Shown: positions 36,145 to 50,065, counted from the stretch's first letter. The stretch is 64,000 nt of DNA from Pusillimonas sp. T7-7 (GCF_000209655.1 NC_015458.1:558001-622000); one strand, 5' to 3'. The notes: generated by a model not told the origin, from the sequence alone. A program made the numbers and translations.

Positions 36145-37296
36145 ATGCCCGCTTCCCGCCTCAAAATAGCATTTGTTGTTGACCGATTCGGGCACCGATT
36201 TGGTGGGGCGGAAGCCTATGGTGTCGAGCTGATGCGCGAACTGGCTGTTGATCACGATATCACTGTTTTTGCCCGTGATTACGATCCGGCTTGCGAGGTG
36301 CAGCTGCCGTTCGTGCCTGTGCGTGCCTGGTCTTTTCTGCCCAGTTGGGTGCGAGTCCTTTTGTTTGCCTGCCGTGTGCGCCGTCTAAGCCGCAAAGGCT
36401 ATGACATCGTGCATTCCCATACCAATGGCTGGTGTGGCGACATTGAAGTCGTGCATGTAACGCCTGTACGTTATAACTGGCGGGTAAGGCCTTTGCCGGG
36501 GGCGAAACGCCTTCTGTCCTACCTCAGCCTGCGTGTGCAGACCTATCTGGGGCTCGAGAAACGCAGGGTCCGGGAACGCCCGGCTCATCGTACTGTCGCG
36601 GTGTCTGGCCTGATAGCTGACCAACTCCAGCAGGCTTACGGCAGCAAGCGGGTCTTTCCGATTGTCCCGCCTGGGGTCAGCCGGCCTGCGCCGCCTGCAC
36701 GGGAAGAGGCGCAGCATATGCGTACAAGCCTGGGTCTGGCGCCCGATGATTGCGTTTGCCTGCTGGTGGCGCGCAATCCCTTGCGCAAAGGGTTGCCGAC
36801 GGTGATGAAGGCCATGGCCCGTCTTCCCGACCGTTACAAGCTGGTGGTGGTGGGCAGCAACGCTGCTACCCGCAACTTTGTACATGGCTCGCCCGATTAC
36901 GCGAGCTTGTCCGACCGCATAAGGCTTATAGAGGAAACATCTGACGTGGCGCCGTATTACCAGGCTGCCAACATCTATGTGCATCCCACACTGAATGACA
37001 GCTTTGGCATGGCGCCCCTCGAAGCCATGTCTTTCGGACTGCCAGTGGTTCTTAGCCCGGCGCCTTGGTGCGGTTTTGCGCAATACGTGCAAGATGGGCG
37101 GGACGTCATGATGCTGGATCACCCCGAAAATGACGAGCAGTTGGCACGATTCATCCAGCGCATCAGCGACGATGCACAATGGCGCGAGCAACTGATACAG
37201 GGCGGCAGCCAAGTGGTTGACCGGCATGCCTGGAGCGAAATGGCCAAGTCGTATCTGGCGTTGTATGACCAGGTGCTTGAAGAGCGCAGCCGGTAA
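36145..37296 (+). CDS. Glycosyltransferase family 4 protein
   Basis: This 383-residue GT-B enzyme begins IAFVVDRFGHRFGGAEAYGVEL, typical of GT4 LPS and capsule transferases, and has HTNGWCGDIEVVHVTPVRYN in the N-domain, VPPGVSRP, and the donor-site HPTLNDSFGMAPLEAMSFGLPVV. It starts four bases after the second deacetylase and ends the rightward run of envelope genes. A further gap and a strand switch follow. Its product is likely part of the LPS core or a related glycolipid. Confidence 0.85.
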   Translation: MPASRLKIAFVVDRFGHRFGGAEAYGVELMRELAVDHDITVFARDYDPACEVQLPFVPVRAWSFLPSWVRVLLFACRVRRLSRKGYDIVHSHTNGWCGDIEVVHVTPVRYNWRVRPLPGAKRLLSYLSLRVQTYLGLEKRRVRERPAHRTVAVSGLIADQLQQAYGSKRVFPIVPPGVSRPAPPAREEAQHMRTSLGLAPDDCVCLLVARNPLRKGLPTVMKAMARLPDRYKLVVVGSNAATRNFVHGSPDYASLSDRIRLIEETSDVAPYYQAANIYVHPTLNDSFGMAPLEAMSFGLPVVLSPAPWCGFAQYVQDGRDVMMLDHPENDEQLARFIQRISDDAQWREQLIQGGSQVVDRHAWSEMAKSYLALYDQVLEERSR

Positions 37297-37359
37297 ATTG
37301 CAGTGAACGCTTGCGATCCACCAGCCTCGGTATACCCTTTTGCTCCGTGGCTGGAAAAC

Positions 37360-38076
37360 TCAGGCCAGGCTGCGCACCTTGGCTTCCAGATCGGTTTTCA
37401 GGCCATCTGGCAAAGGTAGCCGCCGCGCGAGCTCGTCCAGATAAGCGCGTTCCATATAGCTTTGCTCATCGATAACCAGCAGGCTGGCCAAGTACACCTC
37501 GGCAGCCTGTTCGGGTGTGGTGGCCAGAGACGCAGCGATGGCCGGGTCGGCAGGCTTGGCCAATTCGGCTTCGAACCAGGCAAGATCGGCAGAGTGGCCA
37601 GCCAGTTTGGCGACCTCGCCATCCAGTAGTTGTTGTTCTTCCGTGCCTATGTGACCGTCTGCCTTGGCGGCTGAAATCATGGCGGCCAGAATGATGCGGC
37701 TATGTTCCTCAAGCGCGCTGTCAGGCAGGGCAGGGGCCGCAATGGCTGTTTGCCCGGGTGACTGGACTGAACCCGTACCTTGGCTCTGAACAGAAGCGTT
37801 GCCGCTGGCTGAGTTCTGTTGCCAGTCCTGGTAGGTTTTAAGGGCCAGGGCGCCCAAGGCCGCGGCTCCGCCGTAGGTGGCGAATTTGCCGCCCATCTTG
37901 CGAAACTTCTTGTTTCCCAGCAAAAGGCCCAATGCTCCTCCTGCCAATGCTCCGCCGCCAAAGCCCCCAAACTTGGATGCTGCGCCGGGTGCGGCCTGAT
38001 TCGCCCGGGAGCTGGCGTCTTGAACAAGGCTTTGGCCCGACTGCAGCACCTGCTGCAAGAGTTGTTGGATAGACAT
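37360..38076 (-). CDS. DUF533 / TerB-like protein (YebE family)
   Basis: This 238-residue protein starts with a short coiled segment, a glycine-rich membrane-like region (GGFGGGALAGGALGLLLGNKK and FATYGGAAALGALAL), a polar Ser/Gly/Gln linker, and a C-terminal helical TerB-like domain (ILAAMISAAKADGHIGTEEQQLL). That layout matches YebE inner-membrane proteins of unknown function, which in enterobacteria respond to envelope stress. The ATG at 38076 follows AGGAAG. It does not share an operon with the oppositely directed glycosyltransferases. Confidence 0.8.
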   Translation of the reverse strand: MSIQQLLQQVLQSGQSLVQDASSRANQAAPGAASKFGGFGGGALAGGALGLLLGNKKFRKMGGKFATYGGAAALGALALKTYQDWQQNSASGNASVQSQGTGSVQSPGQTAIAAPALPDSALEEHSRIILAAMISAAKADGHIGTEEQQLLDGEVAKLAGHSADLAWFEAELAKPADPAIAASLATTPEQAAEVYLASLLVIDEQSYMERAYLDELARRLPLPDGLKTDLEAKVRSLA

Positions 38077-38187
38077 ATGAAAGGCTTCCTTGCTTTGAAA
38101 TGGAGACAAGATACAGACAATCCCGAGGGAATATCGTTCATGGCTGCCGTGCAGAAAACTGCCAGCTGCCGGAACGGCATGGCTTGC

Positions 38188-38952
38188 TTAAATCCAGCCC
38201 CGCACCCAGTACACCAGCAAGCCGACATATTCCTTTACGATGGACCGGCTGGCCGCCAGCGATCGCATGTCGGGTTGCCAGAATGAAAAGCCTGGGTCGT
38301 CGGGTACGACGATTTGTGGCGCCAACGGTGCGGCAATGGCTGCGATACCTTGCTTTTTGAATACAGCCATGGCCCTGGGCATGTGCAACGCCGAGGTAAC
38401 CAGCAAAATATTCTGAATGTGGCGCTGTCTTAATGTTTCGGCAGTATAAATTGCGTTCTCGTGCGTAGTGAAGCTGCGGCTTTCCATGATGATGGCGCTT
38501 TCCGGAATATCGTGCTGCTTCAGGGCGTTGGCCATGATCTGGGCTTCGCTGACATTGCCTTCCAGGGCTGCGCCAGATACCACAATCAAGGGGGCCCGCT
38601 GCGCCTTGTACAGGTTTGCGGCTTTATCGATTCTTGCAATGGCTGTCGCCTTGTCGTAGGGTTCGAACCAGTTCTGACGTCCGTTTGCCGTGTGCCCGCC
38701 CAATACGACTATGGCCTGGGCGGTGGGTGCATTGGCTGCCTGTTCGTACGGGTGCAGCTGCTCGAGGCGGCCACCCGCCCACAATGATGAGGCCGGCAGG
38801 GACCAGAACAGCGCCCAGCTCAATCCGGCCACAGCGATGACAAAGGCAGTTTTGCGCAGACGCACCATGAACAGAACGACGGCAGCCAATAAAAGGGCTA
38901 TGCACAAGTTCAGTGGAATAACCAGGTTGGTCAGAAAACTCGAAAGTGTCAT
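38188..38952 (-). CDS. YdcF/SanA/ElyC-family (DUF218) envelope protein
   Basis: This 254-residue protein has two N-terminal membrane helices followed by a DUF218 domain with QAIVVLGGHTANG, the DKATAIARIDKAANLY helix, PLIVVSGAA, MESRSFTTHENAIYT and the LLVTSALHMPRAMAVFKK block. Relatives such as ElyC affect peptidoglycan or polysaccharide steps at the inner membrane. It is separated from the GT9 gene by only ten bases on the same strand, suggesting an envelope-related pair. Confidence 0.85.
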   Translation of the reverse strand: MTLSSFLTNLVIPLNLCIALLLAAVVLFMVRLRKTAFVIAVAGLSWALFWSLPASSLWAGGRLEQLHPYEQAANAPTAQAIVVLGGHTANGRQNWFEPYDKATAIARIDKAANLYKAQRAPLIVVSGAALEGNVSEAQIMANALKQHDIPESAIIMESRSFTTHENAIYTAETLRQRHIQNILLVTSALHMPRAMAVFKKQGIAAIAAPLAPQIVVPDDPGFSFWQPDMRSLAASRSIVKEYVGLLVYWVRGWI

Positions 38953-38962
38953 GCGCTGCTGT

Positions 38963-39919
38963 TTACCCTAATAGTGCGTTAACGCGATCCACAACCTGTT
39001 CCAGTGTGGGCCAGGCCTGTGCCGATCCCAGGCAAGAGGCCTTGTCGGACCATGGGCCGGTTCTTTCGGGCTGAGTCACGCCGAACAGAGTCAGTTGCCT
39101 GGCGCCTGCAGCGGCGGCAAGATGCGATACGCCTGAATCATTACAAACTACCAGTGTTGCGAGCTGAGCTAGTGTAGCAAATGCGCCCAGCTTCAGCGGG
39201 GGCAGACATAGCGCATCAGGGGCATTTTTTTTTGCTTCATCGGCTTCTGCTGTTGGCGGGCACATGACGACGGTATGGCCCTGTAATTGCAGGCGCCGGG
39301 TCAGTTCCTTGTAATAAGGCCAGACCTTGATTTTTCCACGATGCAATCCTGTGGCTGTAGGGGCGATCAGTATATAGCGGCCTGGCTGCAGCCCCGCCTG
39401 CGATAACGCCTGCTGCCCCTCGGCGTCATGTCGATCAGCCAATTGCAAGCCGAGCTGGCGGCCGGCCGGCAAACCGGTGGCGTGCAGGTTCCAGCGTTTC
39501 AGGGCTTGAGTGGTAATGAAATGCCAGGACTCAACCGCATGCAGACTGGTTGCGGGCTTGTTCACCGGCCAGCGCAAGATCAGGCTGCGCCCGTCGTCAC
39601 GGTAACCCGCACTGGGTATGCCTCCGAATTTGAATACCATGGCACTGGATAGCGAATCGGGAAGCAGAACACCCCGGGGGTGTGGATGTTGGGCCTTCTT
39701 GCGAAAGGCATGTACGGCAGCCCTGTCTTCGCGCCATCGCCCCTTCATGTCAATGAAGCCGGCCAAGTCGTAGGCCGCCAATAGATCCCTGGCCCAAGGG
39801 CGTGCGCACACCACAACAGGCAGTTGCGTATCAAGCAGCGTGTGCAGACTCGGAAGACTCATGCAGACATCGCCTATCCAGTTGGGAAGACGCAGATAAA
39901 TGGCGGAAATGATCGGCAT
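38963..39919 (-). CDS. Glycosyltransferase family 9 protein (heptosyltransferase-like)
   Basis: This 318-residue GT-B enzyme shows the GT9 start AIYLRLPNWIGDVCMSLPSL (compare RfaF/WaaF), PTATGLHRGKIKVWP in the nucleotide-sugar region, and VVCNDSGVSHLAAAAGARQLTLFG near the C-terminus, the classic ADP-heptose site. It likely adds a heptose or a related sugar to the LPS core. The ATG at 39919 is the start nearest the conserved motif; upstream in-frame starts add poorly conserved residues. msbA is divergent, about 100 bases away. Confidence 0.87.
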   Translation of the reverse strand: MPIISAIYLRLPNWIGDVCMSLPSLHTLLDTQLPVVVCARPWARDLLAAYDLAGFIDMKGRWREDRAAVHAFRKKAQHPHPRGVLLPDSLSSAMVFKFGGIPSAGYRDDGRSLILRWPVNKPATSLHAVESWHFITTQALKRWNLHATGLPAGRQLGLQLADRHDAEGQQALSQAGLQPGRYILIAPTATGLHRGKIKVWPYYKELTRRLQLQGHTVVMCPPTAEADEAKKNAPDALCLPPLKLGAFATLAQLATLVVCNDSGVSHLAAAAGARQLTLFGVTQPERTGPWSDKASCLGSAQAWPTLEQVVDRVNALLG

Positions 39920-40024
39920 GGGTATGGGTGTGTGCAGGAGGGCGGTATGATGAGCCTGGTTCGTAACCAAGATGAATGGGTTGAACGTTAAAATAATCCA
40001 TCCAATAGTATATAAGCGAGTTTA

Positions 40025-41800
40025 TTGTTGAAGTCAGCCACTAACGCCACACCGCCCCACACCGAGCCTGTCAAGCTGGATTTGTGGCGCCGGATCTACA
40101 GCCGTTTGGGCAAGTACTGGAAGGTTGTGGTGCTGGCTGTCTTGTTGGTGAGCGTGGCGGCGGCAACGCAGCCCACGCTGGCCCTCATCATGAAGCCCCT
40201 GCTTGACGACGGTTTTTCTGGCGCCAAGCCCTCGTACATGTGGTCGATTCCGCTGGCGGTGATCGGGCTGATGCTGCTGCGCGGCATAGCCAGTTTCGCC
40301 AGTAATTATTTGCTGGCCTGGGTGGCCAATAATATGTTGCTCGGTCTGCGTAAAGACATGTTCGACAGGCTGTTGGGGCTGCCCGACGAAGATTTCAAGC
40401 GTGGCGATACGGGCAGGCTGCTGAATCGCTTCACCATTGATGCGGGCACCGTCACCGAGCTGGCTGCCGAGGTGGTAACGGTTGTTGTGCGCGAAACCCT
40501 GGTGGTCGTGGCCTTGTTGTGCGTGCTGCTTTATATGTCGTGGCAGCTGACCCTGATTGTGCTCGTCATGCTTCCGGTTTCCAGCCTGATCATCCGTATA
40601 TTTGTCAAAAGACTGCGGCGCATCAATCGTGAAACCATAGGCATGAATGCCGAGCTGACCCGTGTTGTGCGAGAAGGCATAGACGGCCAGCGGGTCATCA
40701 AGCTGTTTGACGGCTACAAACGTGAGTCGACACGCTTCGAATATGTGAACACGCGCCTGCGGCGTTTTGCCATGCGCGCGGCCAGCGCCGATGCGGCCAT
40801 GTCGCCATTGTCACAGTTTTCCATTGCCATTTCCATTGCGGCTGTCATTGCCGTGGCTCTGTACCAGGCCAATATGCAGGGCCTGACCGTGGGCAGCTTT
40901 GCCGCTTTCATGGCGGCGCTGGGCCAGATATTCGACCCCATGAAGCGTTTGACCAAAATTGCCAGCAGCATGCAGCGCATGCTGATTTCGGCCGAGAGCG
41001 TATTTACGCTGATCGATCAGGCGCCAGAAAGCGACACCAGTACCAAATTGCTCAATACGCCGGTAAAGGGGCGTGTTGAATTCAAGAATATCCATCACCG
41101 TTTTCCAAGCGCTCATCGCGACACACTGAGCAATGTTTCTTTTGTGGCCGAACCCGGAACCACCATTGCGTTGGTCGGCCGCTCTGGCAGTGGTAAGACC
41201 ACCCTGGTCAATATGCTTCCGCGCTTCGTGCGCCCGGATGGCGGCGATATTCTTATCGACGATCAGAACATCAACGACCTCAGTCTGCGTGGTTTGCGTT
41301 CACAGCTTTCCCTGGTTAGCCAGGATGTCGTTCTTTTTGAAGGATCGATTGCCGATAACGTGGGTTATGGATCTTTGCACGATGCCAGTCGCGAAGAAAT
41401 CAACGATGCGCTCGAGGCCGCCAATTTACTGGAGTTCGTCAATGGCCTGCCTCAGGGCATGGATACGCCGGTGGGTGAAAATGCGGGCCAATTGTCGGGA
41501 GGGCAGCGTCAGCGCTTGGCGATAGCCCGGGCGTTGATCAAGAATGCGCCTATTCTCATTCTCGACGAGGCGACCTCTGCGCTGGATAATGAATCAGAGC
41601 GGCAGGTTCAGGCTTCACTCGAGCGCCTGATGGTCGGGCGTACCACGCTGGTTATCGCACACAGACTGTCTACCGTCCAGAAAGCAGACCGTATCATGGT
41701 GCTGGAGGAAGGCCAAATCGTTGAGCAGGGGCATCACGAAGAGCTGTTGCAGCAAGATGGACGTTACGCATCGCTGTATCGTATGCAATTTCAGGAATAA
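40025..41800 (+). CDS. msbA: Lipid A export ATP-binding/permease protein MsbA
   Basis: MsbA is a half-transporter that flips lipid A-core across the inner membrane. The 591-residue protein has an N-terminal six-helix domain (the LALIMKPLLDDGFSG segment is a clear MsbA mark) and a C-terminal ATPase with Walker A GRSGSGKTT, signature LSGGQRQR, Walker B ILILDEATSALD and the H-loop IAHRLST. The start is taken as TTG at 40025 because no ATG is available in frame near the conserved beginning; the Shine-Dalgarno sequence is weak, so this is uncertain. It is divergent from the GT9 gene, fitting the LPS context. Confidence 0.94.
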   Translation: MLKSATNATPPHTEPVKLDLWRRIYSRLGKYWKVVVLAVLLVSVAAATQPTLALIMKPLLDDGFSGAKPSYMWSIPLAVIGLMLLRGIASFASNYLLAWVANNMLLGLRKDMFDRLLGLPDEDFKRGDTGRLLNRFTIDAGTVTELAAEVVTVVVRETLVVVALLCVLLYMSWQLTLIVLVMLPVSSLIIRIFVKRLRRINRETIGMNAELTRVVREGIDGQRVIKLFDGYKRESTRFEYVNTRLRRFAMRAASADAAMSPLSQFSIAISIAAVIAVALYQANMQGLTVGSFAAFMAALGQIFDPMKRLTKIASSMQRMLISAESVFTLIDQAPESDTSTKLLNTPVKGRVEFKNIHHRFPSAHRDTLSNVSFVAEPGTTIALVGRSGSGKTTLVNMLPRFVRPDGGDILIDDQNINDLSLRGLRSQLSLVSQDVVLFEGSIADNVGYGSLHDASREEINDALEAANLLEFVNGLPQGMDTPVGENAGQLSGGQRQRLAIARALIKNAPILILDEATSALDNESERQVQASLERLMVGRTTLVIAHRLSTVQKADRIMVLEEGQIVEQGHHEELLQQDGRYASLYRMQFQE

Positions 41801-41823
41801 AGTTGAATAGGAAAGCTGAAGCC

Positions 41824-42315
41824 ATGAAAAAAGGAATGGCGCTCTTGGCGCTGCTTGTGCTGACAGGGTGCGCCAATAATACCAATGGGATCAGGGCAAA
41901 GGACTTGCGCAGCGACGTTTATTTTCGCGAAGAGCGCGTCCTGCCCATGACGTTCCCGCAAATACAGATGGCCTTGTTCAAGCACGAAGCCGCTTGCGGA
42001 TCTGCGCCGAAGTTTGCCCTTGAGCCTGGCCAAACGGCTTATGCAAAGCTGAGCGACCAGCCATTGGGAAGCAATGACAGGCAGCAAATCATTGTGGCCG
42101 ACTTGATGTATTACCGGGGCAGTGATTTGGGCGGCTGGCTGGAGGCAGATGAGGATCGTAATTGGCGGACTCGCGCCAAGGTTTACAGCTATTACGGCGG
42201 CAGCGAGGTTGACGCGCGCATCAATCAGCTTTTCCGGGCCATAACCCATCCACAAACTTGCCCCGGAGACCCTGTAGAGCCTGAGGCCCCGGAATCCACA
42301 CCCGCAGGGGGCTAG
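41824..42315 (+). CDS. Putative small lipoprotein
   Basis: This 163-residue protein has a lipoprotein signal ending in the lipobox LTGC, so the mature protein would be anchored by C18. After it comes a domain of unknown function with two later cysteines and a proline/glutamate-rich C-terminal tail. It lies 23 bases after msbA, on the same strand, so it may be co-transcribed. I chose the ATG at 41824 (preceded by AGGAAAG) over an earlier TTG at 41803. I do not recognise the family. Confidence 0.72.
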   Translation: MKKGMALLALLVLTGCANNTNGIRAKDLRSDVYFREERVLPMTFPQIQMALFKHEAACGSAPKFALEPGQTAYAKLSDQPLGSNDRQQIIVADLMYYRGSDLGGWLEADEDRNWRTRAKVYSYYGGSEVDARINQLFRAITHPQTCPGDPVEPEAPESTPAGG

Positions 42316-42383
42316 GGGCTTGACCCGGCCCGGGTCGCCGTCTGCTGGCGGACACAGCAGCATGAGGACATACCAGACCGTCT

Positions 42384-43847
42384 TTATATCAAGACGATGT
42401 CATACTGCTCTTGCGTATATTGACTTTCCACCTCCAGTGAAATTGGTTTACCTATAAAGTCACCCAGCATGGCAAGATGGGCGCTTTCTTCTTCCAGGAA
42501 CAGGTCAACGATATCTTGTGACGCCAGAATGCGAAATTCCTTGGGGTTGAACTGGCGAGATTCACGCAGTATTTCTCGCAAGATCTCATAGCAAAGCGTG
42601 CGTGGTGTGCGCACATTGCCACGAGACTGACAAGTAGGGCACGGCTCGCATAGCTGATGAGCCAATGAGTCACGGGTACGCTTTCGCGTCATCTCGACCA
42701 GCCCCAGCTGGCTAAAACCGCTGACCGTCATTCGGGTGCGGTCTTTGCTCAGTACCTTGTTCAGCTCCGCCAGCACAGAGTTTCGGTGCTCGGCGTCATC
42801 CATGTCGATGAAGTCCAGAATAATGATGCCGCCCAGGTTGCGCAGCCGGAGCTGGCGGGCCAGTGCGACCGCCGCTTCCAGATTGGTCTTGAATATGGTG
42901 TCGTCAAAGTTGCGGCCCCCTACGAAACCGCCCGTGTTTACGTCAACGGTGGTCAGGGCTTCGGTTTGGTCGATGATCAGGTAGCCGCCCGACTTAAGAT
43001 CGACCCGGCGCGACAGGGCGCGGGCGATTTCCTCATCGACATTGGCCGTGTCAAACAAGGGCCGCTCGCCGCTGTAGTGCTTGATTCTGTCCAGTACCGA
43101 CGGTGTATAGGTGCTGGCCCAGCCCAGCAGACTTTGTGTGGTGCTGCGTGAATCGACCATAATGGTCCCGGTATGGGGGCCCACCATATCCCGCAGTACG
43201 CGCTGCGCCAGCGTCAGATCGTTATGCAGCAACGATGGCGTGGGCTGGCTTCTGGCCTTGTCCTGGATGGAGCTCCATAACGTACGCAGATAAGACTGAT
43301 CAGCCTGCAGCTCGTCGTCGGTAGCGCCTTCGGCTTGCGTTCGTACAATAAAACCGCCTTTTTCATCAGGCGCGCTAAAACGCAATACGCGCTCGCGCAG
43401 CGATATCCGGTCTTCTTCAGATTCTATTTTCTGCGAGATACCCACATGTGGATCATGAGGCAGGTAAACCAGCATGCGTCCGGCAATGCTGATTTGGGTG
43501 GAGAGCCGGGCTCCTTTTGTGCCCAGGGGATCTTTTATGACCTGGACCATTAGGGACTGACCCTCGAACAACAGCTTTTCTATAGGCGTGATGGCCGAGC
43601 CGTTGCTGCGTTCCTTGCGGTTCTGCCTGAGGTCGCCCACGTGGATGAAGGCGGCCCGCTCCAGGCCTATGTCGACAAAGGCGCTTTGCATGCCAGGCAG
43701 TACCCGCACGACTTTACCCAGATAAAGATTGCCGACATGGCCTCGCTGGATGCTGCGCTCTATATGTATTTCCTGGACGGCGCCTTGTTCCACCAGGGCT
43801 ACGCGAGTTTCAAAGGGTGTGACGTTAATCAGAATGTCTTCGGTCAT
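42384..43847 (-). CDS. rng: Ribonuclease G
   Basis: RNase G is an endoribonuclease that cuts the 5' side of the 16S rRNA precursor and some mRNAs. The 487-residue protein starts MTEDILINVTPFETRVALVE, followed by an S1 domain (GNLYLGKVVRVLPGMQSAFVDIGLERAAFIH), the catalytic RNase E/G core with DFIDMDD providing the metal-binding aspartates, and the Zn-link CEPCPTCQSRG. Length is right for RNase G rather than RNase E. The ATG at 43847 is used; 30 upstream open codons are judged non-coding. It is divergent from the rrn operon, whose 16S product it matures. Confidence 0.94.
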   Translation of the reverse strand: MTEDILINVTPFETRVALVEQGAVQEIHIERSIQRGHVGNLYLGKVVRVLPGMQSAFVDIGLERAAFIHVGDLRQNRKERSNGSAITPIEKLLFEGQSLMVQVIKDPLGTKGARLSTQISIAGRMLVYLPHDPHVGISQKIESEEDRISLRERVLRFSAPDEKGGFIVRTQAEGATDDELQADQSYLRTLWSSIQDKARSQPTPSLLHNDLTLAQRVLRDMVGPHTGTIMVDSRSTTQSLLGWASTYTPSVLDRIKHYSGERPLFDTANVDEEIARALSRRVDLKSGGYLIIDQTEALTTVDVNTGGFVGGRNFDDTIFKTNLEAAVALARQLRLRNLGGIIILDFIDMDDAEHRNSVLAELNKVLSKDRTRMTVSGFSQLGLVEMTRKRTRDSLAHQLCEPCPTCQSRGNVRTPRTLCYEILREILRESRQFNPKEFRILASQDIVDLFLEEESAHLAMLGDFIGKPISLEVESQYTQEQYDIVLI

Positions 43848-43955
43848 GAATGGGTAGCGGAGTGTGTTGTATTGAGGACAAGTGTAGAGTGATTTACTGG
43901 TTTTGAGCCTGTTTCCAATCGCCAGACCCGACTTCACGAATTAATTTCACTTTGG

Positions 43956-44022
43956 TGTAAAAAATATTTCAGTTGTATTTCAATGGTTTAATTGAGTCGA
44001 GTGTAAAAAAGCGGTGTAAAAG
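43956..44022 (+). repeat. Three GTGTAAAA repeats upstream of the rrn promoter
   Basis: Identical octamers GTGTAAAA occur at 43956-43963, 44002-44009 and 44015-44022. Two are followed by further A residues. They lie 23 to 90 bases before the -35 element, where UP elements or Fis sites often act. Function is inferred only from position. Confidence 0.4.
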
Positions 44023-44044
44023 GCGTTGGGCGGCGGTTTTTCAG

Positions 44045-44074
44045 TTGCACGGGCTAAAAAAGCTATGCTATAGT
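44045..44074 (+). promoter_or_regulatory. Candidate rrn promoter
   Basis: TTGCAC (44045-44050) and TATAGT (44069-44074) are separated by 18 bases and lie in the 790-base region between rng and the 16S gene. A second TATAGT occurs at 44204-44209 without a clear -35 partner and may be a further start. Between the promoters and 16S no protein-coding gene is seen. Confidence 0.55.
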
Positions 44075-44422
44075 TCTGTTCTTTCGCAGCCAGCGAATCA
44101 GGGTTTACCCGGAGACGCAAGGCGATTCACTTTGCTGCTTAGTGCAGTGCTTTGAATCCTCGGCTTCGAAACACGGCGCAAAGCGCGCTCGAGCAAAACA
44201 TGGTATAGTTTCTGACTTGCCCGGTGATGCACAAAGCGCTCAGCGGTTGTGAGCAGGTTTGGCAGGTTGTGGTGGTACTGGTGGTTGTAGGCAAATAGCC
44301 CGGCACTGACCCCTGACTTGACAAGCAAAAAGAACTGCTTCATAATCTCGCTTCTTTGCTGCTGACACAGCGCGGTGCTTTAAGCGCCTAGCGGTGGCAG
44401 GTAGTAGGTAGTACGCAGTACA

Positions 44423-44434
44423 CGCTCTTTAACA
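44423..44434 (+). promoter_or_regulatory. boxA antitermination element in rrn leader
   Basis: CGCTCTTTAACA matches the boxA consensus (TGCTCTTTAACA) except for the first base and lies about 200 bases before the mature 16S end. It would recruit the NusB/NusE antitermination complex to the rRNA transcript. The rest of the leader (44075-44635) is non-coding precursor. Confidence 0.8.
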
Positions 44435-44635
44435 ATTTAACAGCCGATAAGTGTGGGCGCTTGGAATGAGTGCGCAAACCTTCTCACGAGGGTTCGCCAA
44501 ATTTATATCAAGTGCTCGCACAAATGAAGAAGTAAGGTTTGAAGTAATTTAAACCGGTCTTTTTCTTTGAGCGAAACGCGACGTATGACCACTGGTTTTC
44601 GGACCGGATGGAAATTACGATTTTATACAGTGATT

Positions 44636-46176
<1,541 letters not shown>

Positions 46177-46296
46177 CAGAGCGAAGCGCACGAAGCGAAA
46201 GCGTCCACACTTATTGGCTGTTTATTGTAGAAAGAGTAAGCCACGACAAGGTTACGACAGGGTTCATGTTGATTGACATGAGCGGTGTCGCATACT

Positions 46297-46373
46297 GGGT
46301 CAGTAGCTCAGTCGGTTAGAGCACCGTCTTGATAAGGCGGGGGTCGTTGGTTCGATTCCAACTTGACCCACCA
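46297..46373 (+). tRNA. tRNA-Ile (GAT)
   Basis: A 77-base cloverleaf with acceptor stem GGGTCAG pairing TTGACCC, anticodon GAT at 46331-46333, T-loop GGTTCGATTCC and an encoded CCA. It is in the 16S-23S spacer, the standard place for this tRNA. Confidence 0.97.
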
Positions 46374-46390
46374 GTACGATTTATCGGTGC

Positions 46391-46466
46391 GGGGGATTAG
46401 CTCAGCTGGGAGAGCACCTGCTTTGCAAGCAGGGGGTCGTCGGTTCGATCCCGTCATCCTCCACCA
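46391..46466 (+). tRNA. tRNA-Ala (TGC)
   Basis: A 76-base cloverleaf with acceptor stem GGGGGAT pairing ATCCTCC, anticodon TGC at 46424-46426, T-loop GGTTCGATCCC and an encoded CCA. It follows tRNA-Ile by 17 bases in the rrn spacer. Confidence 0.97.
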
Positions 46467-46629
46467 CACACGCTAGCCTAGGGGTGTGATGGGGCAGCGG
46501 TAGCGTCTGGAGTCGCGGTGCGTAAGGGGTTAACGAAGAGTGTTTTAGCTCGAGCGGTCTTGTTTGCGAACAGGGCGCATCGATTTAAAGGGCTGCTCGT
46601 TAAATCTTTAGGGATTTAATGGTTTTACT

Positions 46630-46641
46630 CGTTCTTTAACA
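46630..46641 (+). promoter_or_regulatory. boxA element upstream of 23S
   Basis: CGTTCTTTAACA matches the boxA core and lies 204 bases before 23S in the spacer. The 379-base stretch from tRNA-Ala to 23S otherwise holds only precursor sequence; no gene is seen. Confidence 0.7.
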
Positions 46642-46845
46642 ATCTGGAAGAAGCACAACGAAGTAATTATGGTGTGGATCAGGGTCGATTTGACCTGATC
46701 ACACGTAAGTACGGGTTGTGATTGCATTAAACAATTTTGTTCAAATAGTTCTCAAAAATACTTATTCTTCGGAATAAGGCCTTTGAAAATGATGAACGGC
46801 ACAATACACGCAAACTCAAGTGTTCCTATAGCTTGCAAAGTTATA

Positions 46846-49734
<2,889 letters not shown>

Positions 49735-49940
49735 ATAACCTTGCAGGTTGTACGTGTTCAAGTGCCGTTCAAACAAATTAACAAGCCGCGCCGTGCGTAG
49801 ACCGGCGCGCAACACTCGCGGCCCGTACGCCGTGTGTGAACCCACACCTTGATTACACCCCTGGCCAAGCCGGCCAGGCGCGGTGCTTCTTCCCAGATTC
49901 GTTCTGTTGGCCTACAAAGCCGCCAGAACACCCGGTTACG

Positions 49941-50052
49941 CTTGACGACCATAGCAAGGTGGTCCCACTCCTTCCCATCCCGAACAGGACCGTGAAACGC
50001 CTTTGCGCCGATGATAGTGGACGTACGTCTGTGAAAGTAGGTCATCGTCAGG
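49941..50052 (+). rRNA. rrf: 5S ribosomal RNA
   Basis: About 112 bases beginning CTTGACGACCATAGC and ending near TCATCGTCAG, with the GGTGGTCCCACTCC and CCCATCCCGAAC loops typical of 5S. It follows 23S by about 206 bases; that spacer contains hairpins only. Confidence 0.94.
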
Positions 50053-50065
50053 CTCTTATGAAAAG

